The translations under genes and the position numbers were made by a program. A stretch of DNA of 64,000 bases, taken from positions 248,001 through 312,000 of the forward strand of contig NZ_NFJL01000002.1 of the NCBI RefSeq assembly GCF_002159835.1. Direction: 5' to 3'. This DNA comes from Blautia sp. An249 (GTDB lineage Bacteria; Bacillota; Clostridia; Lachnospirales; Lachnospiraceae). The notes beneath the pieces were generated by a model, which did not search any database, was not told the DNA's origin, and saw nothing but the letters and a program-made list of their open reading frames with translations. The stretch's first letter is position 1; every line of letters begins with the position of its first letter. Of the stretch, positions 34,630 to 43,215 are shown one piece after another.

Positions 34630-36510
34630 ATGAAAATGAAGCGTCAATTCAAAAGAATAGCTGCGTTGCTGCTTGCGGGACTCATGATCTTATCTTTAAG
34701 CGGTTTTACAGATGGAGCAGAAGCAGCGCAAAATATGTCTGAACTGTCAGAACTTGCGGAAGCCGGACAGCAGGAAGTTACAGTAGATGGGATAGACTAC
34801 GAACTAAACCAGACAGAACATACGGCCATGGTAATACGCGGTAATTCAAAAGGAAATGTAATTGAAATTCCGGCATCGATCTCTTTCGAAGAAAAAACTT
34901 ATCAGGTAACAGCGATTGCCGATAAGGCCTACAGTCAGTATTCCGGCGCGACAGGTATTGTATTGCCGGAAGGTTTGCTTACGATAGGAGCCCAGGCATT
35001 TGAAAATGCAGTATCTGTACGTGGAGAAGAGCTGGTGATACCAGACTCGGTTATTGAAGTCGGAGAAAAGGCTTTTGCGAGTAATTCTTTTAAAAAAGTG
35101 GTTATCGGAGATGGAATTACCAGTATCCCTTCTAAGGCTTTTTACGACATAAACGATGTGATCGGTTCTTCGGAAGTGGAAATCGAACTTGGAATTCAGG
35201 TAGAAGAGATTGCAAAAGATGCGTTTTCTGACGGAAACGCCTGGGGAGAAATCACTCGTTTAATCATAAAAGGAACAACTGGCCGTCTGGATGAAGTACT
35301 CAAATCTGTAGATGGATTAAAGAACACGGAAATCATCTACGATGATCCGGATGCGCTGGATGCAGACTGGCTGCAGACGCAGATCAACAATGCCCCGGAT
35401 GAGACAGAAACAGAGATTGTAATAACAGGAAACATTCTGACAGGAGTAACCATAACGGTACCGGAAGGGAAAATGGTTACTTTAATTGACGATGGAGAAT
35501 CCCATGTGATTACAAGTTCAGCCGGTCAGATGTTCCAGGTGAACGGACAGCTGACGATGGATTCCACAAGCGAGGAAAGCCGTCTTGTCTATAAAGGAGG
35601 AAATTCACCGAAAACCGGCAGCGGAAACATTGCGGCTGTTGAATCAGGAGGGAATTTGATTCTGAAAGACGCAGTTCTCTGCGACGGAGTGATTGAAGAG
35701 ATATACAGCGGGGCTGTTCTGGTAGGAAACGGAGGCAGCCTGGAAATGTCCGGCGGAGTAATTGAAAACTTTACTTTAAATGGGAATATGCTCACCGGGA
35801 GTGTCTGCGTGGAAAAAGGCGGAAACTTCCAGATGGAAGGCGGTATTATCCGGAATAATAAAAACAACGGTTCTTATTATTCCGGCGGGGGAGTATTGCT
35901 TTATACATGGAATAAAGGCGACAAGGATGCTGTCATGACAATGTCCGGAGATGCTCTTATTCAGGGCAACAAATCCAGAAACGGCGGTGGAGTCTATCTG
36001 ATCGGAAATAGTAATTTCCTTATGAAAGGCGGAAAAATCGAGAGAAATGAAGCCTTTTCCGGTTATGGCGGAGGCGTCTGTGCAGCAGGAAGCGGAGGCA
36101 GCGTGGGGCAGGGAGCCCCGGCTTATGAAAGCAAGTTCACCATGGAAGGAGGAACCATTTGCGAGAATTTTGCTTCTCATTCCGGAGGAGGAATCTACAT
36201 TAATTCAGACGATGTGATTCTAAAAGGCGGACGAATCGAAAACAATACGGCACAGAGCCATGGCGGAGGTATTTATGTCAGTGAACCGCCTCAGATGGTT
36301 AAACTTTACAACGCCGTTGTTACAGAGAATACGGCCAGTGTTATGGGAGGCGGCATGTGGTTTTGTCCGACTGGAGACGCCACATTTACAGTAACAAACG
36401 GTGTGGCTCTTTATGACAACCGTGCGGAAGGAGCCGGGGATGATTTTGCTTCTTTAAGCGGTGATAAAGGAACAGTAACAATTGCCGATCGTTTCCTTGG
36501 GGGGCGGTGA
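34630..36510 (+). CDS. Surface protein, N-terminal part (BspA-type LRR and beta-helix), frameshifted
   Basis: The first 626 residues of a large exported protein. A signal peptide covers about 1-33 (LLLAGLMILSLSGF). BspA-type leucine-rich repeats follow (about 70-200: VTAIADKAYSQY, IVLPEGLLTIGAQAFENA, ELVIPDSVIEVGEKAFASN). Then a right-handed beta-helix of GG-rich rungs runs to the end (about 310-600: NNGSYYSGGGVLLYT, SRNGGGVYLIG, SHSGGGIYI). The frame ends at TGA 36508 because of a six-G run at 36499-36504. With five G it would continue into the next frame as LGGGEVQWYR. ATG 34630 follows AAAGGAG. Confidence 0.85.
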   Translation: MKMKRQFKRIAALLLAGLMILSLSGFTDGAEAAQNMSELSELAEAGQQEVTVDGIDYELNQTEHTAMVIRGNSKGNVIEIPASISFEEKTYQVTAIADKAYSQYSGATGIVLPEGLLTIGAQAFENAVSVRGEELVIPDSVIEVGEKAFASNSFKKVVIGDGITSIPSKAFYDINDVIGSSEVEIELGIQVEEIAKDAFSDGNAWGEITRLIIKGTTGRLDEVLKSVDGLKNTEIIYDDPDALDADWLQTQINNAPDETETEIVITGNILTGVTITVPEGKMVTLIDDGESHVITSSAGQMFQVNGQLTMDSTSEESRLVYKGGNSPKTGSGNIAAVESGGNLILKDAVLCDGVIEEIYSGAVLVGNGGSLEMSGGVIENFTLNGNMLTGSVCVEKGGNFQMEGGIIRNNKNNGSYYSGGGVLLYTWNKGDKDAVMTMSGDALIQGNKSRNGGGVYLIGNSNFLMKGGKIERNEAFSGYGGGVCAAGSGGSVGQGAPAYESKFTMEGGTICENFASHSGGGIYINSDDVILKGGRIENNTAQSHGGGIYVSEPPQMVKLYNAVVTENTASVMGGGMWFCPTGDATFTVTNGVALYDNRAEGAGDDFASLSGDKGTVTIADRFLGGR

Positions 36511-38245
36511 AGTGCAATGGTACCGGGACGGAGCTGTTGTAGGAGGAGCCGGAAATATTCTCGGTTCGGTAAATCCCGATGTTCCCCGTTATGATGCAGA
36601 TAATCCAGGGGAGAGAATGACCGGGATTTCCGGCAGCGGAAATTTCGCCCTGAAAGCTGTGGCATCAGAAAATACAAAGAAACTGGCACAAAGCCAGGCC
36701 AAACTTGTGATTACCGGAAATCATGCCCAGAGAGGCGGCGGTATAGGCGCGAATGGAGCGGCTGATATGGGAGAAGAAGACCAGGATCATACCCTCTGTG
36801 TGAAGAAAGAATGGAGCGAGAATACTCCGGAGGATCAGAAAACAGAGCTGACCGTCTTTCTGAAAATCGGTGAATATGAACTGGATGCAGTCAAATTGAA
36901 TCAGGAAAATAACTGGATGGCAGAATTTACACAGCTTCCAAATCCGGATAGTCTGGAGGGTGGTCTGCAATATGCGGTTGTGGAAAATCCTGTTCCGGAT
37001 CATTTCCAGCCGGTTTATCAGGAAGCAGTGGTGAATGACAATACCATTTCTGTTACGATTACCAACCAGTATGAAGAACCCAAAGGCAATCTGACGGTTT
37101 CTAAGGTAGTGGCCGGAAATGCAGGAGATATAGAAGCAGAGTTTACCTTTACGGTGACACTGGAAGACAGTTCCATAAATGGAACGTATGGAGAGATGGA
37201 GTTTGAAAACGGAGTGTCTGTCTTTACCTTAAAACACGGCGAAAGCAAGACGGCAGAAAATCTGCCGGCAGGAATCGGTTACGAGGTACAGGAGGCAGAA
37301 GCGAATGCAGACGGCTATGAAACAGAAGCCGAAAATTCCCAGGGAAGCATACCGGAAAAAGAGACTGCCGCTGTAACCTTTACCAATACCAAAGAGGTAA
37401 CCGGCAATCTGACGGTTTCCAAAATAGTGGCCGGAAATGCAGGAGATATGGAAACAGAGTTTACCTTTACGTTGACACTGGAAGACAGTTCCATAAATGG
37501 AACGTATGGAGAGATGGAGTTTGAAAACGGAGTGTCTGTCTTTACCTTAAAACACGGCGAAAGCAAGACGGCAGAAAATCTGCCGGCAGGAATCGGTTAC
37601 GAGGTACAGGAGGCAGAAGCGAATGCAGACGGCTATGAAACAGAGGCCGAAAATTCTCAGGGAAGCATACCGGAAAAAGAAACTGCTTCTGTAATCTTTA
37701 CCAATACGAAAGAAGAAGCGCCGGAAAAAGGAACAGGAAATCTGATCGTTTCCAAACTGGTGACAGGAGATGCCAAAGCTGAAAAACAGGAATTTACCTT
37801 TACCGTAACCCTGGATGATAAAACAGTAAACGGCAAATACGGTGAAATGGAGTTTGAGGATGGCGTGTCCGTCTTTACCTTAAAACACGGCGAGAGCAAA
37901 CAGGCAGAAAATCTGAAGCCAGGTATGAAATATACTGTAAAGGAAAGTGACAATGAAGGCTATAAAGTTACGGCAGCGAAAAACGAAGGCAGCATAGAAG
38001 AAGGAAAGACAGTAAATGTAATCTTCCATAATGAAAAAGAAGATGAATCCGGAACACCTGGAAAGACATACACGCCTTCTTCCGGCAGTTCTTCCGGAAC
38101 AGGCACACAGGCAAAATCTTCTTCTCAAAAGGGAAGCAGTCCGAAAACCGGCGATACAACCAATCTTTCCTTATGGATTACGCTGCTTTGCCTGTCAGGA
38201 TTTGGTCTGACGTCAGCAGCGCTACTGGCTAAAAAGAAGCGCTAA
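36482..38245 (+). CDS. Surface protein, C-terminal part (repeat stalk and sortase anchor), frameshifted
   Basis: The in-frame continuation of the preceding surface protein after one G is removed; the listed start at 36482 is only the first ATG of the frame. It contains further beta-helix-like sequence, a domain like streptococcal pilin isopeptide domains (about 105-190), two near-identical 106-residue modules, and a third diverged copy. Each module runs from GNLTVSKVVAG-like residues to FTNTKE. The tail has a Ser-rich linker, SPKTGD (a variant LPXTG sortase motif), a hydrophobic helix and KKKR. So the full protein of about 1200 residues would be covalently wall-anchored and able to display the N-terminal domains. 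Confidence 0.85.
   Translation: MPIVSLGGGEVQWYRDGAVVGGAGNILGSVNPDVPRYDADNPGERMTGISGSGNFALKAVASENTKKLAQSQAKLVITGNHAQRGGGIGANGAADMGEEDQDHTLCVKKEWSENTPEDQKTELTVFLKIGEYELDAVKLNQENNWMAEFTQLPNPDSLEGGLQYAVVENPVPDHFQPVYQEAVVNDNTISVTITNQYEEPKGNLTVSKVVAGNAGDIEAEFTFTVTLEDSSINGTYGEMEFENGVSVFTLKHGESKTAENLPAGIGYEVQEAEANADGYETEAENSQGSIPEKETAAVTFTNTKEVTGNLTVSKIVAGNAGDMETEFTFTLTLEDSSINGTYGEMEFENGVSVFTLKHGESKTAENLPAGIGYEVQEAEANADGYETEAENSQGSIPEKETASVIFTNTKEEAPEKGTGNLIVSKLVTGDAKAEKQEFTFTVTLDDKTVNGKYGEMEFEDGVSVFTLKHGESKQAENLKPGMKYTVKESDNEGYKVTAAKNEGSIEEGKTVNVIFHNEKEDESGTPGKTYTPSSGSSSGTGTQAKSSSQKGSSPKTGDTTNLSLWITLLCLSGFGLTSAALLAKKKR
37085..37720 (+). repeat. Two tandem 318-bp repeats in the surface protein gene
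   Basis: Copy 1 begins at 37085 and copy 2 at 37403, with a period of 318 bp (106 codons). They differ at only a small number of positions by eye; a long block from about 37170 to 37330 is identical to that in copy 2. A third, clearly diverged unit begins at 37736. Near-identity at the DNA level means recent duplication and a route for expansion or loss by recombination. Confidence 0.9.
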
Positions 38246-38251
38246 AGTAAA

Positions 38252-38995
38252 ATGAGAAGACCAGAAGATTTAACGGGCCGCCGCTTTGGAATGCTGACTG
38301 TAATAGAAAAAAGGGAAGAAAGACAGGATCGCTACTGCATGTGGCTTTGCCGCTGCGACTGTGGGGGAGAGATCCTGGTCAGCAGCAAAAGGCTGAAAAG
38401 GGGTACGGTTACTGACTGCGGATGTATCCCCAAAAAAGATGCCAGAAACGGAACCATCAGGGAAGATCTGACAGGAAGAACCTACGGCCGGCTGACAGCT
38501 TTGTATCCTACAACAGGAAGAGATTCGAAAGGATCTGTAATCTGGCACTGTCGCTGTGAATGTGGAAAAGAACTGGATATAAGTGAAGGAAGTCTGGTCC
38601 ATGGCCATTATCGAAGCTGCGGCTGTCTGAAACAGGAAATGCAGAAGCAGATTTCAGACAGGCTGCACATGATAGATCACACATGTGTGGAAATACTGGA
38701 GAAACGGAAACGCCGAAAAGATAATACCAGCGGTTTCCGGGGTGTTTCCCTTTTGAAAAACGGGCGTTACCGGGTCTCCATCGGATTTAAAAAACAGAGA
38801 TTTCATATCGGAATCTTTTCCGGCTTTGAGGAAGCGGTTCAGGCCAGGTTAGAGGCAGAAAAACTGATACACGACGGTTTTCTTCAGGCCTACTACCGCT
38901 GGGAAAAACTGCCGGAAGATACGCCTTTTCTCTTTGAGGCAGAGAAAGTGGGCGGCGAAATCCGAATAACCACGAATATAAAAGAAGACACATAA
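38252..38995 (+). CDS. Double zinc-ribbon/AP2-domain DNA-binding protein
   Basis: A 247-residue protein made of two copies of a small Cys-rich module (about 5-58 and 71-125), each starting DLTGR and carrying CRCxCG and CGC motifs (Cys33/35/37/56/58 and Cys100/102/104/123/125), which should bind zinc. An AP2-type domain lies at about 158-205 (SGFRGVSLLKNGRYRVSIGF, IGIFSGFEEAVQARLEAE). Such domains are known from phage homing endonucleases and plant regulators. No HNH catalytic motif is visible, so it may be a DNA-binding protein derived from a mobile element. It starts seven bases after the surface protein stop with a weak ribosome site, so it may be coupled to it. Confidence 0.75.
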   Translation: MRRPEDLTGRRFGMLTVIEKREERQDRYCMWLCRCDCGGEILVSSKRLKRGTVTDCGCIPKKDARNGTIREDLTGRTYGRLTALYPTTGRDSKGSVIWHCRCECGKELDISEGSLVHGHYRSCGCLKQEMQKQISDRLHMIDHTCVEILEKRKRRKDNTSGFRGVSLLKNGRYRVSIGFKKQRFHIGIFSGFEEAVQARLEAEKLIHDGFLQAYYRWEKLPEDTPFLFEAEKVGGEIRITTNIKEDT

Positions 38996-38998
38996 GAA

Positions 38999-39826
38999 TC
39001 AGGTTTGCTGATTCTTTTTTCGGCGGGCGCTGGGAGACATCCCCATCAGCCGTTTAAAAGCCTTGGAAAAAGTAGCCGGATCGGAATAGCCGCAGGAGAG
39101 AGCGATGCTTTCCACAGAGAGAGTGGTGGTTAGAAGCAGCTCAGAAGCTCTGGTCAGCCGGAATCTGGTCAAGTATTCGGAAGGACTGCAGTTTAAGTAC
39201 CGGCGAAACAGAAGATACAGGTAACTGCGGTCAATGTTTACATATGCGGCAATATCGTAAATACGAAGGTCATTCCAGTAATTATTCTGAATATATTCCG
39301 TGGCCTTTTTAATATAACTGTATTCCCCCTCTTTTTTGGCCATGGTGTCCATGGGATCCCGGGCCAATGCCGCCAGAAACTGATAGAGCAGACCGGTGCG
39401 TTTCAGATCAGAAGAATAACCGGACTGGGAAGCGGCAAGCATTTCACTGACAAGCCCGTACAATTCCTCAAAATGACTGCAGGAAAAAACAGGCTGTTCA
39501 CTGGAGAGGCCGACTTGCTTTAAAATATCCGGCACCTCAGAACCGTCGAAGCCCACCCATAAGTACTCCCAGGGATCTTTTTCATCTGCCTGATAGAAGG
39601 TGAGAACGTCAGGAGGAATGAAAAACCCCTGTCCCTTCTGCAGGTAATAGTTTTTTCCGTCAATCTGGAAAATTCCCTTTCCGTTTCGGATAAAATGAAT
39701 CAGATAATAGGGCCGGACTGCCGGGCCAAAACAGTGGAAAGGGGAAGTTGCTGAACAGCCGCAGGATTTCAGAGTCAGACCTGCGGCCTTTGTATCTTTA
39801 AAGGTAAGAACCTGAGCCTGTTCCAT
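38999..39826 (-). CDS. AraC family regulator of the alpha-galactosidase locus
   Basis: A 275-residue AraC protein, with an N-terminal cupin (HFIRNGKGIFQIDGKNYYLQKGQGFFIPP) and a C-terminal pair of helix-turn-helix units (IYDIAAYVNIDRSYLYLLFRR; VESIALSCGYSDPATFSKAFKR). It is divergent from the GH36 gene across 150 bases and resembles the AraC protein at 25733, so it is probably the activator of alpha-galactoside use. Its last codons are four bases from the AP2 gene stop. Confidence 0.9.
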   Translation of the reverse strand: MEQAQVLTFKDTKAAGLTLKSCGCSATSPFHCFGPAVRPYYLIHFIRNGKGIFQIDGKNYYLQKGQGFFIPPDVLTFYQADEKDPWEYLWVGFDGSEVPDILKQVGLSSEQPVFSCSHFEELYGLVSEMLAASQSGYSSDLKRTGLLYQFLAALARDPMDTMAKKEGEYSYIKKATEYIQNNYWNDLRIYDIAAYVNIDRSYLYLLFRRYLNCSPSEYLTRFRLTRASELLLTTTLSVESIALSCGYSDPATFSKAFKRLMGMSPSARRKKNQQT

Positions 39827-39975
39827 TTAGAACCTCCTTTTTTCTTTCAGTATAAAATAAAACAAAAAAAGATTCAACATTTTGACAAGAACAAAAATCA
39901 TCCTTTCCTAACAGGGAAAAGGTTTCGATGGTATACTGATAACCATAGAAAGCAAGAGAAAGAGAGGAGACTGTA

Positions 39976-42201
39976 ATGGGTATCTATTATCATCAAAAGA
40001 CAAAGGAATTTCATCTTTGCAACGATTCTGTCAGTTATATTATAAAGGTGCTGAAAAACGGACAGATGGGACAGCTTTATTTCGGAAGCAGAATACCGGA
40101 CAAAGAAGATTTCGGTTACTTTGTGGAAACTGTCCACCGTCCCATGTCTCCCTGTTTATTTGAGGGAGATTCCACATATTCTCTGGAACATTTGAAACAG
40201 GAATATCCTTCTTACGGAACCACGGATTACCGGGAACCTGCCTTTGAGATTCTGCAGGAAAACGGCAGCCGCATTTCCGATTTTGTATATAAATCTCATA
40301 CCATTTATGACGGAAAACCTGAACTTCAGGGCCTTCCTGCCATTTACACAGAAGATACCAAAGAGGCCCAGACCCTGGAAATTCTCTTAGAAGATTCGGT
40401 TATGGGAGCGCAGATTGTCTTATATTACACGATTATGAGGGACTATCCGGCCATAACAAGAAGTGTGAAAATCAGAAATTACAGAGATTCCCACCTCAGG
40501 CTTACGAAAGCAATGAGTCTGTGTCTGGATTTACCGGACAGGGATTACGAATGGATGCAGTTGTCCGGAGCCTGGGCCCGGGAACGGCATATAAAAACCA
40601 GAAAACTTCAGCAGGGAATTCAGGCCATCGGCAGTATCCGGGGAAATTCCAGTCATCATCACAATCCCTTTGTGGCATTAAAAAGATCTTCTGCCGATGA
40701 GCGCCAGGGCGAGGTAATCGCAATGAGCCTGATTTACAGCGGTAATTTTATCATTCAGGGCGAGGTGGATACTTACGATGTAACCAGAATGCTTATGGGA
40801 ATCCATCCCACAGGATTTACCTGGGATCTGCCGGCAGGAGAGGAATTCCAGACGCCGGAGGCAGTACTGGTTTACTCGGAAAATGGGTTAAACGGTATGA
40901 GCCAGACTTTTCATAAACTGTTCCGTACCAGACTGGCCCGGGGATACTGGAGGGACAGAGAACGTCCCGTTTTAATCAATAACTGGGAAGCAACCTATTT
41001 TGATTTCACAGAAGAGTCTCTGTTAGAAATTGCAAAGACGGCCCAAAAAGCAGGCGTAGAGCTGTTTGTTCTGGACGACGGATGGTTCGGAACCAGAAAT
41101 GATGACAAACAGGGACTGGGAGACTGGTTTGCCAATAAAGAAAAACTGAAAGAGGGAATTTCCGGTTTATCCCGCAGGATCGAAGAAGAATGTCAGATGA
41201 AATTCGGTCTTTGGTTTGAGCCGGAGATGGTCAATGAAAACAGTCAGTTCTACCGCAGCCATCCTGATTATCGGTTGGAAGCGCCGGGACGCAGAGCCTC
41301 TCACGGAAGAAACCAGCACGTTCTGGATTTCTCCAGAAAGGAAGTGGTGGACAGTATCTATCAGCAGATGGAAGAAGTCCTGAAAGATGCAAAGGTTTCC
41401 TACATTAAATGGGATATGAACAGAAGTATCACGGAATGCTTCAGCAGAGGCTGGCCGGCAGATCAGCAGGGAGAAATTTTCCACCGCTATATCCTGGGTG
41501 TTTATGATTTATATGAAAGACTGAGGAAGAGGTTCCCTGAAATTCTCTTTGAATCCTGCGCAAGCGGAGGAGGAAGATTTGATCCGGGAATGATGTATTA
41601 TGCTCCTCAGGCCTGGACCAGCGATGACACAGACGCAGTGGAACGACTGAAAATTCAGTATGGAACCAGCATGGCGTATCCTCTAAGCAGTATGGGAGCT
41701 CATATTTCTGCAGTTCCCAATCATCAGGTATTTCGGAATACACCCTTTGAGACAAGAGCCAACGTGGCGTATTTCGGGGCATTTGGCTATGAACTGGATA
41801 TGAATCAGCTTTCAGAAGAAGAGCAGGAAGAAATGAGGCGTCAGGTGGCATTTGTAAAGAAGTACAGAAAACTGATTCACCAGGGGACCTTCTATCGTCT
41901 GCTTAGTCCCTTTGAGGGAAATATTGCAGCGTGGATGGTGGTTTCCGAAGATAAGAAAGATGCAGTCATAGGATATTATAAAATTTTAAACGATGTGAAT
42001 GCGCCCTATCGGAGAGTAAAACTTCAGGGGTTGGATGCAGAGGGCAATTATGCTATTGAAGGAAGGGACGGTCTCTATTCCGGTAAAGAACTGATGCGTG
42101 CAGGAATGATTACCAGCGATCCGTCTGCAGGACAGGGAGAAGAAGGCGAACCTGTTTGCTCAGATTTCTGGTCACAGATTTTTCTTCTCCACAGAGTTTA
42201 A
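39976..42201 (+). CDS. Alpha-galactosidase, GH36
   Basis: A 741-residue retaining alpha-galactosidase for melibiose, raffinose and stachyose. It has an N-terminal beta-supersandwich and a TIM barrel. The nucleophile is Asp480 in KWDMNR and the acid/base is Asp550 in WTSDDTD; these match the Asp478/Asp548 pair known for the Geobacillus enzyme AgaA. Other marks are LDDGWFG and FGLWFEPEMV. There is no signal peptide, so it works in the cytoplasm. ATG 39976 follows GAGAGGAG. No sugar transporter is next to it, so uptake genes are elsewhere. Confidence 0.93.
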   Translation: MGIYYHQKTKEFHLCNDSVSYIIKVLKNGQMGQLYFGSRIPDKEDFGYFVETVHRPMSPCLFEGDSTYSLEHLKQEYPSYGTTDYREPAFEILQENGSRISDFVYKSHTIYDGKPELQGLPAIYTEDTKEAQTLEILLEDSVMGAQIVLYYTIMRDYPAITRSVKIRNYRDSHLRLTKAMSLCLDLPDRDYEWMQLSGAWARERHIKTRKLQQGIQAIGSIRGNSSHHHNPFVALKRSSADERQGEVIAMSLIYSGNFIIQGEVDTYDVTRMLMGIHPTGFTWDLPAGEEFQTPEAVLVYSENGLNGMSQTFHKLFRTRLARGYWRDRERPVLINNWEATYFDFTEESLLEIAKTAQKAGVELFVLDDGWFGTRNDDKQGLGDWFANKEKLKEGISGLSRRIEEECQMKFGLWFEPEMVNENSQFYRSHPDYRLEAPGRRASHGRNQHVLDFSRKEVVDSIYQQMEEVLKDAKVSYIKWDMNRSITECFSRGWPADQQGEIFHRYILGVYDLYERLRKRFPEILFESCASGGGRFDPGMMYYAPQAWTSDDTDAVERLKIQYGTSMAYPLSSMGAHISAVPNHQVFRNTPFETRANVAYFGAFGYELDMNQLSEEEQEEMRRQVAFVKKYRKLIHQGTFYRLLSPFEGNIAAWMVVSEDKKDAVIGYYKILNDVNAPYRRVKLQGLDAEGNYAIEGRDGLYSGKELMRAGMITSDPSAGQGEEGEPVCSDFWSQIFLLHRV

Positions 42202-42210
42202 GAATAATGT

Positions 42211-42245
42211 TTCCCCGCTTTGTTAAGGCAAGGCGGGGAATTTTG
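42211..42245. terminator. Bidirectional terminator between GH36 and LysR genes
   Basis: Stem TTCCCCGC (42211-42218) with GCGGGGAA (42233-42240), then TTTTG. It serves the convergent genes; the LysR stop at 42223 lies inside it. Confidence 0.8.
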
Positions 42246-43122
42246 CTTTGACGGCATCCAGGAAACGAAGCACTTCTTCCGAGGGGGAAAGACTGTAAAG
42301 AAGACCGTAGGGGATGCTATAGTCCCACTTTACGGGAATGGTTACCAAAGCCGGATGGACCTCCCTCCAGCATTCCAGGGTCAGCAGGACGTTCTGGGTT
42401 TCTGCACAGCGGTTAAAGACAGAAATATCGTAAAACTGGGGTGTATCCTCAATTCGGATTTGCGGATGGTTCTGCTGCAAATCTTCCCGAATGGCATCGT
42501 TTACCTCAGAGTCTCCTTTCTTTACCATCATCAGAGTTTCCCCGTACAGATCCGAAACAGAGAGGATTTTCCGGTCAGCCAGGGGGTGATCTTTGGAGAC
42601 GGCAATCATTTTTTTATACCGTCCAATTGGCAGTAGCCGGCATAAATTCATCCAGCGTTTGGAGTCACATACCCCAATCAGGAAATCGAACTTTTTCCCG
42701 AGTTTGGAAATCTCTGAGAGGATTCCCTCATGATTGTCCTCAAAAGGAACCAGGTGAAGCCGGTAATTGGAGAATTCCTGATTAACCCCGTACCATAAGT
42801 CCATAAAAGGTTTTGCCGGATTTAATAAAGAGGTTCCCACACAGAAGGTCCGGGTTTCTGCACGCATGGCCTGCCGGGCATTTTCTATACTGCGCCGGGA
42901 GTAATCAAAGAGGAATTTGGCGTCTTTATAGATAACCCTTCCGGCCGGGGTTAAAGAAATCCCGGAAGGGGTGCGTTCTATTAATTTTAGGTTCAGATGA
43001 TTTTCCAAAGCGTTGATTTTTTTCATAACGGCAGTAGGAGAAATAAAAAGCTGTTCTGCAGCCTTTGTAAAGCTGCCACAGTCTGCAGCGCAGACAAAGG
43101 CTGTCAATTGTTTATTGAACAT
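42223..43122 (-). CDS. LysR family transcriptional regulator
   Basis: A 299-residue LysR protein with N-terminal helix-turn-helix (AADCGSFTKAAEQLFISPTAVMKKINALE) and an effector domain. I start at ATG 43122, since GGAGG sits seven bases upstream; the longer open frame to 43278 adds hydrophobic nonsense and would overlap the divergent gene. Divergent from the decarboxylase-like/cupin fusion gene, which it probably controls. Confidence 0.9.
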   Translation of the reverse strand: MFNKQLTAFVCAADCGSFTKAAEQLFISPTAVMKKINALENHLNLKLIERTPSGISLTPAGRVIYKDAKFLFDYSRRSIENARQAMRAETRTFCVGTSLLNPAKPFMDLWYGVNQEFSNYRLHLVPFEDNHEGILSEISKLGKKFDFLIGVCDSKRWMNLCRLLPIGRYKKMIAVSKDHPLADRKILSVSDLYGETLMMVKKGDSEVNDAIREDLQQNHPQIRIEDTPQFYDISVFNRCAETQNVLLTLECWREVHPALVTIPVKWDYSIPYGLLYSLSPSEEVLRFLDAVKAKFPALP

Positions 43123-43215
43123 AAAAACCTCCGGAACATATTGGAGATTCCATGTCAAAGAAGGAACGACTATAATAAAGAAAAAGTGTAAAGAAAGCAA
43201 AAGGAGGAGATTACT

